A stretch of 64,000 bases of DNA from Topomyia yanbarensis (Eukaryota > Arthropoda > Insecta > Diptera > Culicidae): the NCBI RefSeq assembly GCF_030247195.1, contig NC_080672.1, forward strand, positions 158,169,167-158,233,166. The letters run 5' to 3'. The position numbers and the translations under genes are program-made. Below the pieces are notes generated by a model, which saw only the letters and a list, made by a program, of their open reading frames with translations, ran no database searches and was not told the DNA's origin. How positions within the stretch are numbered: position 1 is the stretch's first letter; each line of letters starts with the position of its first letter. This document shows positions 11,409 through 23,100 of this stretch, in pieces.

Positions 11409-12174
11409 GTGTGTGTGTATGTGTGTATGTATGTGCACAACAAAAGCACATCGGTTGCTCGGGGTTGGCGAACCGATGTTATCAAATTTATGTCTCGAAT
11501 GAAAGGTACAACGTTCCCATAGGCTGCTATTTAATTTCGTTCAATTCCGACTTCCGGTTTAGGAGTTAGAGGCTGAAGAGTGCGGTCACGCAGGAAACTC
11601 TAATATAAATCGGAATAAGCATGTTATCTGAAAGATGCACAACTTCATAAAATGTGTTCTAAATTGCTTGGATTTATAGCTTCAGCCTACTAATCAAACC
11701 CACATTGACCACTTTGGACACTTTCGGCGAAACCGAAAGCTTCGGGAAAGTAGCTAAGTTCCTGAATTGAATTCGCATCTGCTTCTCAGAAATATCTGAC
11801 TCGATTTTATCCAATTAAGTCTCAAATTAAGGTTACAGCATGACTGCTATAAAATTACAGTGGAATCGGAGTTCTGATTCCTGTGTAACGGGTCTAAACT
11901 ATGTGAAATTCCCATATAAACCGGTATAGACGAATTTCGCTCTAAATCGTATTCAGAGTTGGCAGCACCCTCTCAGATTTTAATGAAACTTTCTGTACAT
12001 GAATACTTTGTCACCAAAAGCCACTTTGCATACTTTGTTTTTTTCCAAAGATGATCTAGACTGTCTTTTGAAAAGGGTCAAACTTATTTTACCATTATTT
12101 TTCCAATGGCTATAGTCTAAAAATTACAAATCCTACAAAAAAAATGTTGTAGTAGTGATTTTCACAAAACTAGT

Positions 12175-15100
12175 CAAATTTTTAAATAAAAATATTGAAA
12201 AATTTCTTCAACGACTCCTACACTGAAAAAAAATCGATTTTAAAAATTTATAAACGATTTTCAAAAAAAAACCTATTTTTTTATTTTAATGAAATTTTGT
12301 TCCATTATGTCCCCTACCTACCGTCAAGAATTCAAGTTGGGCACTTTCAAGAAAAAAGAGTTATTTCAAAAAAACTTTTCCTTGTTCAAACTAAATTTTT
12401 TTTCCAGTGTTCTTTTTATCGAAAACTAAATCAATGAAAGTCACACTGCAACACGGTGCATAATACGAAAGTGCATGTTTTGCATGAAATGTTCATGCGC
12501 TAGAGTTCTCAATTTGGGAGTAGCTCCGGCATTTCCGACCGATTTTGATGATCAACGAGGAATTAAATGTTTTTTGCTGTTAATCAAGATTTTCAGGATA
12601 AAACACAAACCACGTTTGAACATTTTAAGTTCTAATGTGGTTTTGTGTTCTGTTTGACTAGCCCACAATCCATGCTAGGTCAAACGAAAAGTTTATTCAA
12701 TGTTTGTTTTTGTAGCACCGTGCTATTAAACTTTATATGGTCGTATAAAGTCGTATGGGACCGTCAGCTTCGCTATATTATTGAAGCTTATGAAAATACC
12801 AAAATATCCATCAGTGCTATAGAACAACGTAACGTATCTCGTAACAATACGCACATTGAGCAACGCTTGCAAAATTATTCCGAAAAACAATTTGCGTACA
12901 GTTTGTATTTGTAATTACTGCCAATGATTTTTCAATTAGTCCTTTATCAATTATCGTCTAAATTCATTGCAAACCCACTAAAACGATTGCCTTGTTCAAA
13001 TTTCAGAAACGGTCGTGTTTGCCTCGTATTCAACGGTTCACAATGACCCGAATTGCATTTCACAGCCACAGCTAATGGAACGAACCGGATGTCACCGAAC
13101 CGGTGATGATGATATGTTCATGTTGCCAAAATTATCCTCGCATAATGTGTTACGAGCTACGTTTGTCCAAATTAGTAAGAAGGATGTCCTATTGCACTAT
13201 TGACATTGTATGTGTACGGCCTTGATGGGTTTGCATCAAACCATCCTATTTTCCATCAGTGCAGCGAAAATTGCAATTCCATTTTCGGGGACCAAAGATA
13301 ACTGTTATTTTCCTCACTTCCGTTTAGTTCAATTTGAAATAAATTTCCGTCACGTGGATTTTGATGACAGGGTTTGCTTGCGATATATGTATTAGTAATA
13401 TGGCACACATAACGTTGATGTTCAATTCGGTCCAATGATGCAGTTTAAAATAAATACGAGAAAGAAAAAAAAATTGCTTGGTCCATTCACTCCAAGCTAC
13501 GGTAACATTGGCAGCTAAAGGAAAACAATAATAAATAACTACACGCCGCAGCTATCACGGAACCAATCATCGTTCGTTCGAGATTCATTTTAGCGAGTGC
13601 ATTTTTGTGTGGGCTGTCGCGTTGCTCGTCGACTCATCTATGTGGTGCAGATTCCGACACTATAGCTGTGCGGGATGCTGTTGGATATTTTCCATAGAGG
13701 TTTGCCCAGTCGAACTGATTCTTACTTGCCAGCACACATACACTGGCGCTGTTTTCCATAATTAGAGTGTCATTTATCAAAAACGCGAATTAAATATGCG
13801 CAGGGTGGAAACAACTTTAAGCGCAAATTATGCGGCGAATGCCTAGCGAAGGTGTCGCTTTGGAAGAGGTACTGCGTGGAAGTCTTTGGTGGGAAAACAG
13901 TGAATTCACATTGTTTGTCGCATATTGATAATTCGCCGCATAAATTCATATGCATATTCAGATCCTTATATCTGATGTTTTTTTGTCTTACACATTAATA
14001 GTCGCAGCCACGGAGCAAGCATTCCAAAATCTAGAATTCGTTATCAATAGTTTTCGATCTCGATGTTCCATTCCAAGAGATTGTGCAACAAGCAATAAGA
14101 TTTGTATGGGCCAGTAAGCATCAGTACTCTGTGCCGTTATTAATGTAGAGATTCATTGTTTACTCACTGCTATATTTCATTGCGCTGAAAATCTTTTTTC
14201 AACCAAGTATTCGCCGTTTCGTTCGACTACCTTTTCTTATTCCTTTGATAAAAAAGAAATATTCAACTACTACCCTGATCAAACTGAGATTTGAAGTTGT
14301 CTAGAGAGAGAATTTTTTCCATCGATAGAGTACTGTAGCGAACGAAACAAATGGCACTATATCCGGGTTATATGCAGGATAAAACAGTTCATCCCAAACA
14401 GAATCCTCAAATTTTTTTTCGGATGGCGATTGAAAAAATGAGTGCCCATAGACGACTGATAATAAACGCTTAAGTCTTATTATAATCAGAAAAACGTTAA
14501 GTTTTATAATTAGGAACTTAGGAACACTACGTCGAATTAAACTTTTCAAAGATTGAAACATCTGTGCGCGTTTAGTAAAAGAAAAACCTTAAAACTTTTT
14601 CAATACCTAAATTTAGGCTGAAAAAAAGTTGACACAAATGTCAGAGCTTGAGTAAATTCATAACCGCCCATTTCTCACAACTTGCTTCCAATATCCCACA
14701 ACGGATTCTCACACTACCTGACAACTGAAGATGCTCCACCAGCTGAATCAATTGGAAACTATATATTAAATTTACAAATGCATCATATCGAAAAGACCAA
14801 CAATCTGATGATATCTAATCTAGTTCCCAGTGAAGAGACACGCTTACCTTAACCATCCGTGCACTAATATAATGAACATACGGTCTTTCGATCGATGGCT
14901 GAGCAATTTTCGCTCGGTCGTCTCAGTATGAATATGCACTCAGGCAGCAGACCGTCGCCGATGTCACTCTGTGCCGCGGTTGTGTTTGTCTTTATGTAGA
15001 TTTATGCAAAAATACGGAACAGTCGACAGGCATCGCCTTCGTGAAAAGGCAAACTGATAAAATTGGCGCAAAACCGAAGCGTCGGGCATGATAATTTTTA

Positions 15101-16002
15101 CCTTCGCTTATAAAAATGAAAAGGTATATATAAAAAGTCAAAGATTGCATACTAATGTGCAATCCAATGCACGCAAAAGTTCAGCCAGACATCAACATCT
15201 TCACGATTTCAACCTGTTCTCGGAAGAGTCATTGCAGTCTTCATCGTCTTCCTTGGCTATTTATTTTTGCACCTGGAACATGGGCATCGTCTTCGCCGGC
15301 AGCGGTAGCGGTGAAATGGTTCAGGTTCAGTTGCTGTTTTTGTCTTTGTCGTTTTTCTTCTTGAAAACGACACTTGACTGATAAATCGAGAGTCATCTGA
15401 TACCGCGCAATAAGACTAGTGAATCACAATCCATGTCGGTCGCTATCACCGCAAATGTGGGCTCCGAACGACGATGGCCCAGATCAGATGCACCACGACA
15501 CCACGAAGCCGAACCTGATCTTGACGGGAGGATGATAAAAATACAACACCAAAGGAGCTTGCGTAATGCTACCGACCATTAGTTGGTGACATTTCCAGCG
15601 AGTATTAGTTATTTTTATCAGCACTAGCTCTGCTGAAAACAATTTACATATTTACATAATTTACATTTCAATTGCGTTGTTTATGATATTATGAATAGGC
15701 TACCAAGATAATAATGCATCAATGTGAGAAGATTTGATCAGATGCAGTACGGGGTAATTAACCCTAAATCGTTTGTTGATCCAATTTCATTCACAAACTC
15801 AGAATACTTAGTTCATTTGAGAATTAATTTTGGAAACGTTTAGGATTTGGAAAGAGAAAAACGATGACGAGGTCGACAAGGTGTATTGTTTATTATTTAT
15901 TTATTAGGGCTTTAACCTCGAGGGCCATTCGCCTAGCGTGTATTGTTGTGTATGAAGGCTTCACAGTATAGCCGAGAAATAGCTGGAAAAGTTAAAATTA
16001 GT
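12175..16002. other. No recognisable gene; mostly unique-looking DNA
   Basis: The first 300 bases are very AT-rich. From about 13540 to 15560 the composition is more balanced, with short open frames, none of which I can place in a family. 14860-15060 (around CAGGCAGCAGACCGTCGCC) and 15170-15400 look the least repetitive and could be untranslated exon or regulatory DNA of a host gene; nothing proves that. A segment at 15887-15945 (TTTATTTATTAGGGCTTTAA and on) resembles a LINE tail common in mosquitoes, from memory only. Confidence 0.4.
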
Positions 16003-16275
16003 TATGGAATTTTCGCTTCTACTTTGTCTCGTCAGAATCCGACACTAACTTAATGACAGGACTAAGCTAGCACCGAATTGACGCTAGCTCTAAAACGCAA
16101 AAAACAATTTCTGAGCAAATACCTAGTCTTTCGAGATGTCCCACAAGAAAAGGAGTTCTGATTAACCTGATGAGATATAATGAAGTCGAAACTTAGTTTA
16201 GCTTGGCAAGTCAAAGCAATATGCACAATGATATATTTCTCTTTGGCGGAGAAAATTTTTGGTAAAAATGCGTGC
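16003..16275. repeat. Half copy of the palindromic A-L element family
   Basis: Matches the left arm and loop of the elements at 28623 and 37607: CGTCAGAATCCGACACTAAC, then GAGATGTCCCACAAGAAAAG, GAAGTCGAAAC, TTAGCTTGGCAAG and the loop segment TATTTCTCTTTGGCGGAG...TTTGGTAAAAA. The inverted partner arm is absent. Confidence 0.55.
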
Positions 16276-17969
16276 TACTTTACTTGTATTCGAGGGTCTA
16301 GATCACAAATAACCAATCGAAGTAGCTTTGACTGCATTGGCCGCCTATGACAATTCTTGCTGCCCCCGTCGAGCTTTTACGGAATTTCAAGCAGTTTTAA
16401 CTGTTGGTTCCGGAGTTACAGTTTGGTAATTAGGGTGGGGCAAAATGATCGTTTTTCCAGCACAGCACTTTTTTTAATTCCCTTTGGGGTCCCAAGTAAC
16501 CGTGCAAAATTTGGGGTCGATTGGTTTTGACCCGGCGTAGCGCATTGCGTTTGAAAGTTGTATGGAAATTAGTATGAGAAAACCTGCTTTTTTGCATTTT
16601 CAGTTCTATTGACTAGAATTCATCCTGCAGTGTGCAATTAATTAGATAAAAATATAGTCCAGGATATGCTGAACAACTTTGCCAAAGCATGTATGGTGTT
16701 AGAATGTCTCTATAATAAGTTATAGCTGTTCAAAGTTCAATAGTTCGAATTAATTACCAAAAATCATTTTCTTTGCCAACACTGCCGGTGTACTATTGAT
16801 ATTTTACATAGCATACCGAAACAACATCACATAGATTAGATTTACCAAATTGGTATGTTTGGATGAATTATTCAAAAACCTTAGCTCAATTTCATGGGCG
16901 TAGATAGTTGAGTATTAGGGCGTAGTGAGGGGGCGGCTTTATTATATATGCACAAATTCGAACTGAAATAACGTAGCACTGAATACGGATAATATTTATA
17001 AACGCTAGTGGTCAAATGAAATGAAATAGTCTATTAGCTGTATAAGCAAATTCATTAGCCAAAACTTATAGATAAGCGTTATTGTTTAAAAACTAAAGGG
17101 TCTGAAGGGAATTATAAAAAAACATGAATGACCGCGAGGAATTCACAAGAATAATATTTTAAAATGATTTGTTCAATTCTTCGCATAGCTTTTAAAATAT
17201 GAAACTTTTAAAAACACGCTTGTTTACGATACGCTCCATTTTAAAAAAATAATTGTAGTGTATTTAAACTTGACTTTTCATTGATCCGGCGAAAAAAAAT
17301 TTCGTGTCAATTTACATTTAATTAATCTTTCGTTCATATTTTATACTTTTTTTTATATTTAGCGTAACTGTAACTAATATCTTATATATTATAGAGGGAA
17401 TACCTGTAACTGCAAATCAAATGAAAAAGGGCCTTTTCTTGCTTAAACAGTAATTTTTAGGTACCAATATTACCATAGTCAAATGCTATGAGCTAGGAGC
17501 GGACAATTACGAATTTAGAATGCGTTTTAGTCGAAATTGATAGAAAAAGATATAGGAAAACTCCCCCTTTTAGTTTAGTCGGTGAGTTTTGGTTGGTTAA
17601 ATTTTTCTTACATTTTATCATTAAGATATTTCAATTCAAGACAAAATTTAATAAATCAATTTCAGGAAAGCTTAACAGTTTTTCATCAAAATGCGTTTGT
17701 GGATGGATCAACTAGGCGAAAATATGCAAACAATGCAGCTTTCAGATTCAGTTTTTCAATAATCATGCAAACCAAAAGGGTGAAACTTTTGCATGAAGCG
17801 AAAGCAAGAAAGATACAATTTTATTTTTTAATATATAAAGAAGTATGAGTTTTTAATGAATAATAATGAAAAAGTATTGATAATAAAATGTGAAAAAGTT
17901 TATTCCTATGCAGACATTTTCTAAGACTTTTATCATATTTATGCAGCTACAAAGAACTAAACATTTCAT
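16276..17969. other. No gene; possible old repeat at about 16430-16800
   Basis: A stretch starting AGGGTGGGGCAAAATGATCG looks like one end of a repeat I associate with mosquito genomes, but no partner end is visible. The remainder is AT-rich with no coding signal. Confidence 0.3.
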
Positions 17970-18368
17970 GAACTTTCAAGAGACCTGGTATAGGTTATAG
18001 GACTTATCAAATGCTATGAAAATAGTTTGATTAATCTTTTGTACCCCCAAATTCTTGATTTATAGCCAAAATCCATTTTTTTGGGACTATCGGCACTAAA
18101 AAATTAGCTGCGCTTTAATTTATCAGCCAATTTTCGAATAAAATATTTGATTTTAACAGTTCCGGTAACAAGAAAAATAAATCTATCCAACGGTTTACTA
18201 TATGATGCTGTTTTGTAAGAAATAATGCACAATTTTTGGACAGCAATATGAAAATTGAAATTCATTTTTAATTCTCTGAAAAAAACGGCACATTTTCTCA
18301 AGGACACCCCCTAGTTTTAACATAACTTCCAAAGAACATTTAACTCCGTGTGCACCGACTTTTGATCA

Positions 18369-18967
18369 TAAAAAAAAACCTGTTTTAAACCACCTAGTGG
18401 TGCAATTGTGCCTTTCTCATTTCTCTAAACTATGGCACGGAGGCTGTTTATGTTCAACATAATTGTGGAAATGTCCATTACATTCTTAGTACACTTTGCA
18501 CTTATTCACAATGGCATGCCAGCCACGAACTTGATGAGCTACGTGTCGACGGTGAAACACTTGAAACAAAAAAATATCATACTCCATTAGTCTAATCAGC
18601 ATTAGATCAATGTTATCTGCTTGCTAACTCATTTTGTCATGCGGGGATGGGTATGTGAGGAGGGCGAAAGTCCCATGAACGAACGACTCCCCAGCTTAAA
18701 TTGGTATGCTTTGTAATACAGTGGTGGTTTAAAGATGATGGGGTTGAAAGGGAGGGGTATGAGGTGGTGGTCTGAGGGGTGATTTAAAGAGATTTTTAAA
18801 GGAGGGGAGTGAGCAGTAGAGGGGGGGTGTAACCCCTCTCCGTAAACCATCAACTACGCCCCTGTTAAAATCCAGAAACCTTATGCGAGTCGAAAAAAAA
18901 ATTAGGGGATTAGGTTGACGTTTTTCAGAGTGATTGCATAACCTTTCTATATGAGAAAAGCAAAAAT
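18369..18967 (+). repeat. Dispersed mosquito repeat, family X (copy 1)
   Basis: Begins AACCTGTTTTAAACCACCTA, GTGGTGCAATTGTGCCTTTCTCAT, and ends TGATTGCATAACCTTTCTAT, ATGAGAAAAGC. The inner edges GCCTTTCTCAT and ATGAGAAA(G/A)GC are inverted copies, so the ends can pair. No coding capacity; the short frames inside are chance. Confidence 0.55.
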
Positions 18968-19079
18968 GTGCAAAATCCAAAAAAGTGAATCTTCGTCAAA
19001 TTTTTTTCGTGTTTGCATCAAATCTCGACGTTTTATGCACCTTGAATACATTTAGCATCAAAAAAAATTCTATTTTTAA

Positions 19080-19495
19080 TTTTTCCTATAGTTTTTATGA
19101 GAAATTTCTGTGTGGCCGCACTCTGAAACCCGTAATTCCGGAACCAGAATTCCGATCGATCCAAAATTCAATAGCAGCCGATGGGAAGGTTACACCTTTC
19201 ATTTGAGACTAAGTTTGGGCAAATCGGTCCAGCCATCTCTGAGAAAAATGAGTGACATTATTTGACACATACGCACATACATACACACACACATACACAC
19301 ACATACACACACACACATACACACATACACACACATACACACACATACATACACACATACACACACACATACAGACTTTTTCCGATCTCGACGAACTGAG
19401 TCGAATGGGATATGACACTCGGCCCTCCGGGCCGGGATTAGGTTGACGTTTTTCAGAGTGATTGCATAACCTTTCTATATGAGAAAGGCAAAAAG
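19080..19495 (+). repeat. Dispersed mosquito repeat, family X (copy 2, 5' truncated)
   Basis: Carries the core (CGTAATTCCGGAACC, AAATCGGTCCAGCCATCTCT), a CA-rich microsatellite at 19266-19372, GATCTCGACGAACTGAGTCG, CGGCCCTCCGGGCC, and the same last 58 bases as copy 1 (18910-18967), ending CTATATGAGAAAGGCAAAAA. Confidence 0.6.
19266..19372. repeat. CA/CACATA microsatellite
   Basis: About 107 bp of alternating CACAC and CATA blocks inside a family X repeat. It produces long open frames on both strands that are not genes. Confidence 0.95.
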
Positions 19496-19999
19496 GGTCG
19501 AGAAATAGCGGAGTTATTGGATTTTGTCTAAATTAGGAATTGTTTCCCATGACTCTTAAGGTGTATGTAGCACTGCTGCTGTGATCAGCATAGCACCGAC
19601 AATTCCTGGTTTGGGAAAAAAATAATAACTCTGCCATTTATAGATCGATTTTTTTTTTCGAACAATTAAATGTTCTTTCGAATTATCATTAGATCTAGTA
19701 CATGACTTTGAAAAAATGTTTAACTATTTGCATGTTTCCATGCAACAAATTCAATTTATTTTTTATCTCTTTCTTCTTTCCAGAACCGAATTCGAAAGTC
19801 GACTGAAAAATTGAAGAACAGCAAATTTATCAGTGCCGAAGTCCCAAAAAATGGATTTTTTGTTATTGATGAAGATTTTGGAAGCATAAAACATTTTCCA
19901 AATAATTTTTAGTATTGCCTTACAACCTATACCAGATCTTTTGAAAAAGAACAAAATCACTATAGCACCGTGTAATCAAACTCTTTTGATAATAATTAT

Positions 20000-21378
20000 A
20001 AAAACCTGTTTTAATCCACTTAGTGGTGCAATTGTGCCTTTCTCATTTATCCAAACCATGATTTAATGGCTGGTTTTGTTCAATATAACATTGTTGAAAT
20101 GTCTATTGCATTCTTATTACACTTGATGAGCATATATAACTGCACGACTGTCACGAACCTGATAAGCAACATGTCGATACTGACACACTTGAAACAAACA
20201 AAAATATAATATTTATATAGCTTAATCAGCGTGAGTTCAATGTTGTCTTCATGTTAACTTCTTGGTGGAGAACGGAAGGGATATAATTAGTGGGAGGGGG
20301 AGGATGCGTCGGGAATCATCTAACTTATTGTAGTGTACGGGGTGGATGAAGGGAATGCATGCGGGAGGTTGGTCTGAGAGGGTGGGTGGTGAGAGAGGGC
20401 GGGGGGTTGAGAGGTAAGAGGTGGAGGGGTAGATGGAAGGTTTAACACCAAACTTCATATTATACCTTCCATTTGAGACTAATTGAAATTTGGTTGTCAT
20501 CACCGAAGTGGCTTTAGATGTGGAATTTGCCCGGAACCCCGGGACTTCCGGAATTATCGATAGTGGACAATACATTCCAATAATTTTTGATTGGCCATCA
20601 GTAATCTAGGCCTGCGAATCGAAGTAAATTGATGTTCATTTCAATAGATTTTAAACCTATGAGGTATTACGATTGTACAGCTTTCTATGAGAAATTCCTA
20701 TGTGATTGCAGTTACCAACCTGTAACTCCGGAACCAAAAGTCAGAACTGAATGAAAGTCAATAGCAGTCAATGGAAGTATTATATCTTTCATTTGAAATC
20801 AAGTTTTTAAACATCGGTTTAGAGTTTGCTGGCAAATAGGTGTGACAATAGCTCGGGAATTGGACGAGTTCCCAGGGAGCATCAAGATCCGTCATAGGTG
20901 ACCAATGTGGTCAAAACTACTTTAATTGGTCATTAGTGGTCTAGACCCGCAAATCCAAGTAATGTTGAACGTATTTGAATATGTATTACATTATTCGGTT
21001 ATCATAGGGTTATCAGTTTTTATGGGAATTTGCAGTGTGACCGCACTCTTCAACCCATAACTCCGGAACCGGAAGTCCGACCATCAAAAAAATCAATAGC
21101 TTCTTGTGGGAGCGTTATACCGTTCATTTGAAACTGAGTTTGTGCAAATCGGTTCAGCCATCTCTGAGAAAATTTAGTGACATTATTTGACACACACATA
21201 CATACACACATACATTCACACATACATACACACATACATACACACATACATACACACATACATACGCATACACACAGACATTTTGCGATCTCGACGAACT
21301 GAATCGAATGGGATATGACATTCGGCCCTCCGGGCTTCGGTTTGAAAGACTTGACTCTTTATATGAGAAAGGCAAAAA
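20000..21378 (+). repeat. Dispersed mosquito repeat, family X (copy 3, long)
   Basis: Starts AAACCTGTTTTAATCCACTT, AGTGGTGCAATTGTGCCTTTCTCAT and ends TTTATATGAGAAAGGCAAAA, so it is a full-length copy of about 1.38 kb. The core words TAACTCCGGAACC appear twice (about 20730 and 21058), each with a CATTTGAAA motif following, which suggests an internal duplication. A CACATACATA microsatellite lies at 21190-21278, followed by GATCTCGACGAACTGAATCG and CGGCCCTCCGGGC. Confidence 0.6.
21190..21278. repeat. CACATACATA microsatellite
   Basis: Tandem CACATACATA units with a few interruptions, inside family X copy 3. Confidence 0.95.
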
Positions 21379-22539
21379 GGGTAACAAATTTACCTGTTTA
21401 CTCCGAGTGGCAAAAACCTCGCACCGCTACTGGTGCCCTTAACGCGCAAATGTGGTGTTCTCGCTGGTGGCAGGATTTGCGAGTCGTATTATCCGTACGG
21501 CAGAGTAAATTTAGGACGTTTCTGGGCGAAAACTAATTACTCATAACAGCGACACAAAACGGATTAAATACTATTTATTGCGCACAAAATACACGATAAT
21601 ATTATCACAGACATGTTGACTGGGCCGGTTTACGTTGCGTACTACTGATGAACGATCGAGAGTGGATGATACTTGCCGATGTAGAAAATACTTGGAAGAG
21701 CCCGAAGCCGACGGTAAGTAGTCAATAGCGATGAGCCGGAACATGGGGTTTAAAACAATTTTCTCTTAAGTGGAGAAACATTTTTTTACCTAAATTTTCT
21801 CCAAGGAGAAATACAGCGCAGAATTTATTGATAAATTTGAACATTTCAAAGCAATTCCTTTAACAGCACTGTTAATGAATGAGACTGATATAGCATCCTG
21901 AAAATTGGTAAGTTTCTTCTAAACTAATCCCAAAATAGATTAGCCATTTCCCAATCGAACGAATCCCGGTAACAAAACATTTCCGTTCCCATCTGTTTTC
22001 CTTAACGATTACCTCACGGATTCGCAGTAAAGTCTGAATATTTGTTATTCTACCCCACAAAAACTGCGTACGAGTACGGCTTCAGTTTGTCTTACTAACA
22101 GTGAAGATGACATGACTACAGACTTCCGAAGACAACATCATCAGCTCTACCATAATACCATCATTCTTCCGAACCATCAAAGCTTGCTTTCAATCAAAAC
22201 CTTAATCCAACCTATCAATAAGGAACCATTTTTCATCTGTTGTTTATCATTCGCGCAGTGTCCTTTGTTTTGCCACCACGGGAGAAAAGCTTCAGGCGTC
22301 TTACGGTTTCATTTGATTGTTTTTTATATTCTCCCCGGACAAAGTTGCAGTGGTGGTGGATTTACAGCAAGGACTTTTCCGGCAAGCGCTCCATTTTTCA
22401 ATATACAGGGGAAAGTATGCAGGTTTGGTCACTGTAGGGAAGATGGACACTTGGTGTATCGCATAAACACAGACTAACAGACATAACACTCAGAAATCAT
22501 GCTTCGGCCGTTTAAAAGGTCATTTTAAATTGCTTTAAA
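21379..22539. other. No recognisable gene; unassigned unique-looking DNA
   Basis: 21400-21720 is more GC-balanced and ends in GCCGACGGTAAGTAG, which would fit a splice donor, but I see no matching frame or acceptor. 21755-21825 resembles the loop segment of the A-L elements (TTTTCTCTTAAGTGGAG). The open frame at 22112-22477 matches nothing I know. The words CAGACTAACAGACATAACAC at about 22470-22490 look like the end of a mosquito repeat, from memory. Confidence 0.3.
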
Positions 22540-23100
22540 TTGAATATACTGTGAAAATTTCATTTTCCATTTTTTCAAACTTTTAAATTTTGTCAACAAA
22601 AATCTAAAGAAAAATTTAAATCAGTATGAATGTGATTGCATGTTGGAGAACTTAACGGTAAGAAAGTTTTTCTAACGGTAGTTTAATACATGTTTATAAA
22701 TTTCATGCTAATTGAAATACAAAACTGTAATACTAAAATCTTCTAAAATGCGATAATTGTCGAAATATTTGAAGTTTTTATTCACAAAATAAAAAAAATG
22801 GAATTCAAATTCTTAAATTAAATTTTTGTTTTTTGTGAAAAATGACACAACTTTTTTTTCAATGTATATATTTTTCGTGCAGAAGTATTAATTCTCTGTA
22901 ACTCGTTCTCAGATAGTTTTGTTGTATAAAATACGTTAATCGAATAATTTTTATTTGAAAACGCTGTAGAAACTTTCACGCCCTTTTAAAAAATTGATCT
23001 TCAGTCAAAATAATCTTATTAACTGTAAAAAATGTGTTGTCTTCCATACCGGTGTAAAGTTTCATCGGAATCTAAGATTTTTGGTCTGATTTTCGTAGAA
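22540..23100. repeat. AT-rich dispersed repeat, second locus
   Basis: 22828-22945 matches 1869-1995 in the same orientation over about 120 bp. 22738-22773 matches 1200-1235 inverted (CTATCGCATTTTGGAAGATTTT-type words). Same family as 900-2027, with rearranged order. Confidence 0.5.

Larger units (their letters stand above)
2967..12174. repeat. Tandem array: three head-to-tail 3.07-kb units
   Basis: Units are 2967-6034 (3068 bp), 6035-9104 and 9105-12174 (3070 bp each). Every unit starts TATAGGACAATTTTTG and ends CACAAAACTAGT. The only differences seen are scattered single-base changes, a 2-bp microsatellite change and homopolymer slips. The outer flanks share only GT with the junction, so the first duplication looks like a 2-bp microhomology event followed by unequal exchange. 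Each unit carries, in order, the 3' end of a dispersed repeat with the hairpin CATTTCTTTTATAAGAAATG (+ strand), a reversed R1-like LINE 3' half, a GT microsatellite, and a piece of a dispersed repeat in reverse. Confidence 0.9.
17970..19973. repeat. Possible TIR element ends around nested repeats
   Basis: The right end at 19905-19973, read on the other strand, is ACACGGTGCTATAGTGATTTTG followed by GATCTGGTATAGGTTGTAAG. The left piece at about 17975-18010 has ACCTGGTATAGGTTATAGGA. Both match the long terminal repeats of the element at 47863-48737. The left end proper is missing, and two microsatellite-type repeats (18369-19495) sit inside. Confidence 0.35.

Noticed and set aside
19209..19446. 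Cys/Val-rich and Thr/His-rich frames
   Set aside because: Encoded by CA/CATA microsatellite; the same occurs at 21050-21387.
21700..21725. Splice donor-like GACGGTAAGTAG suggesting a host exon
   Set aside because: No coding frame, acceptor or protein similarity supports an exon.
22112..22477. 121-codon plus-strand frame as a host gene
   Set aside because: No recognisable domain, alternative frames overlap it, and a repeat-like end follows; length is within chance.
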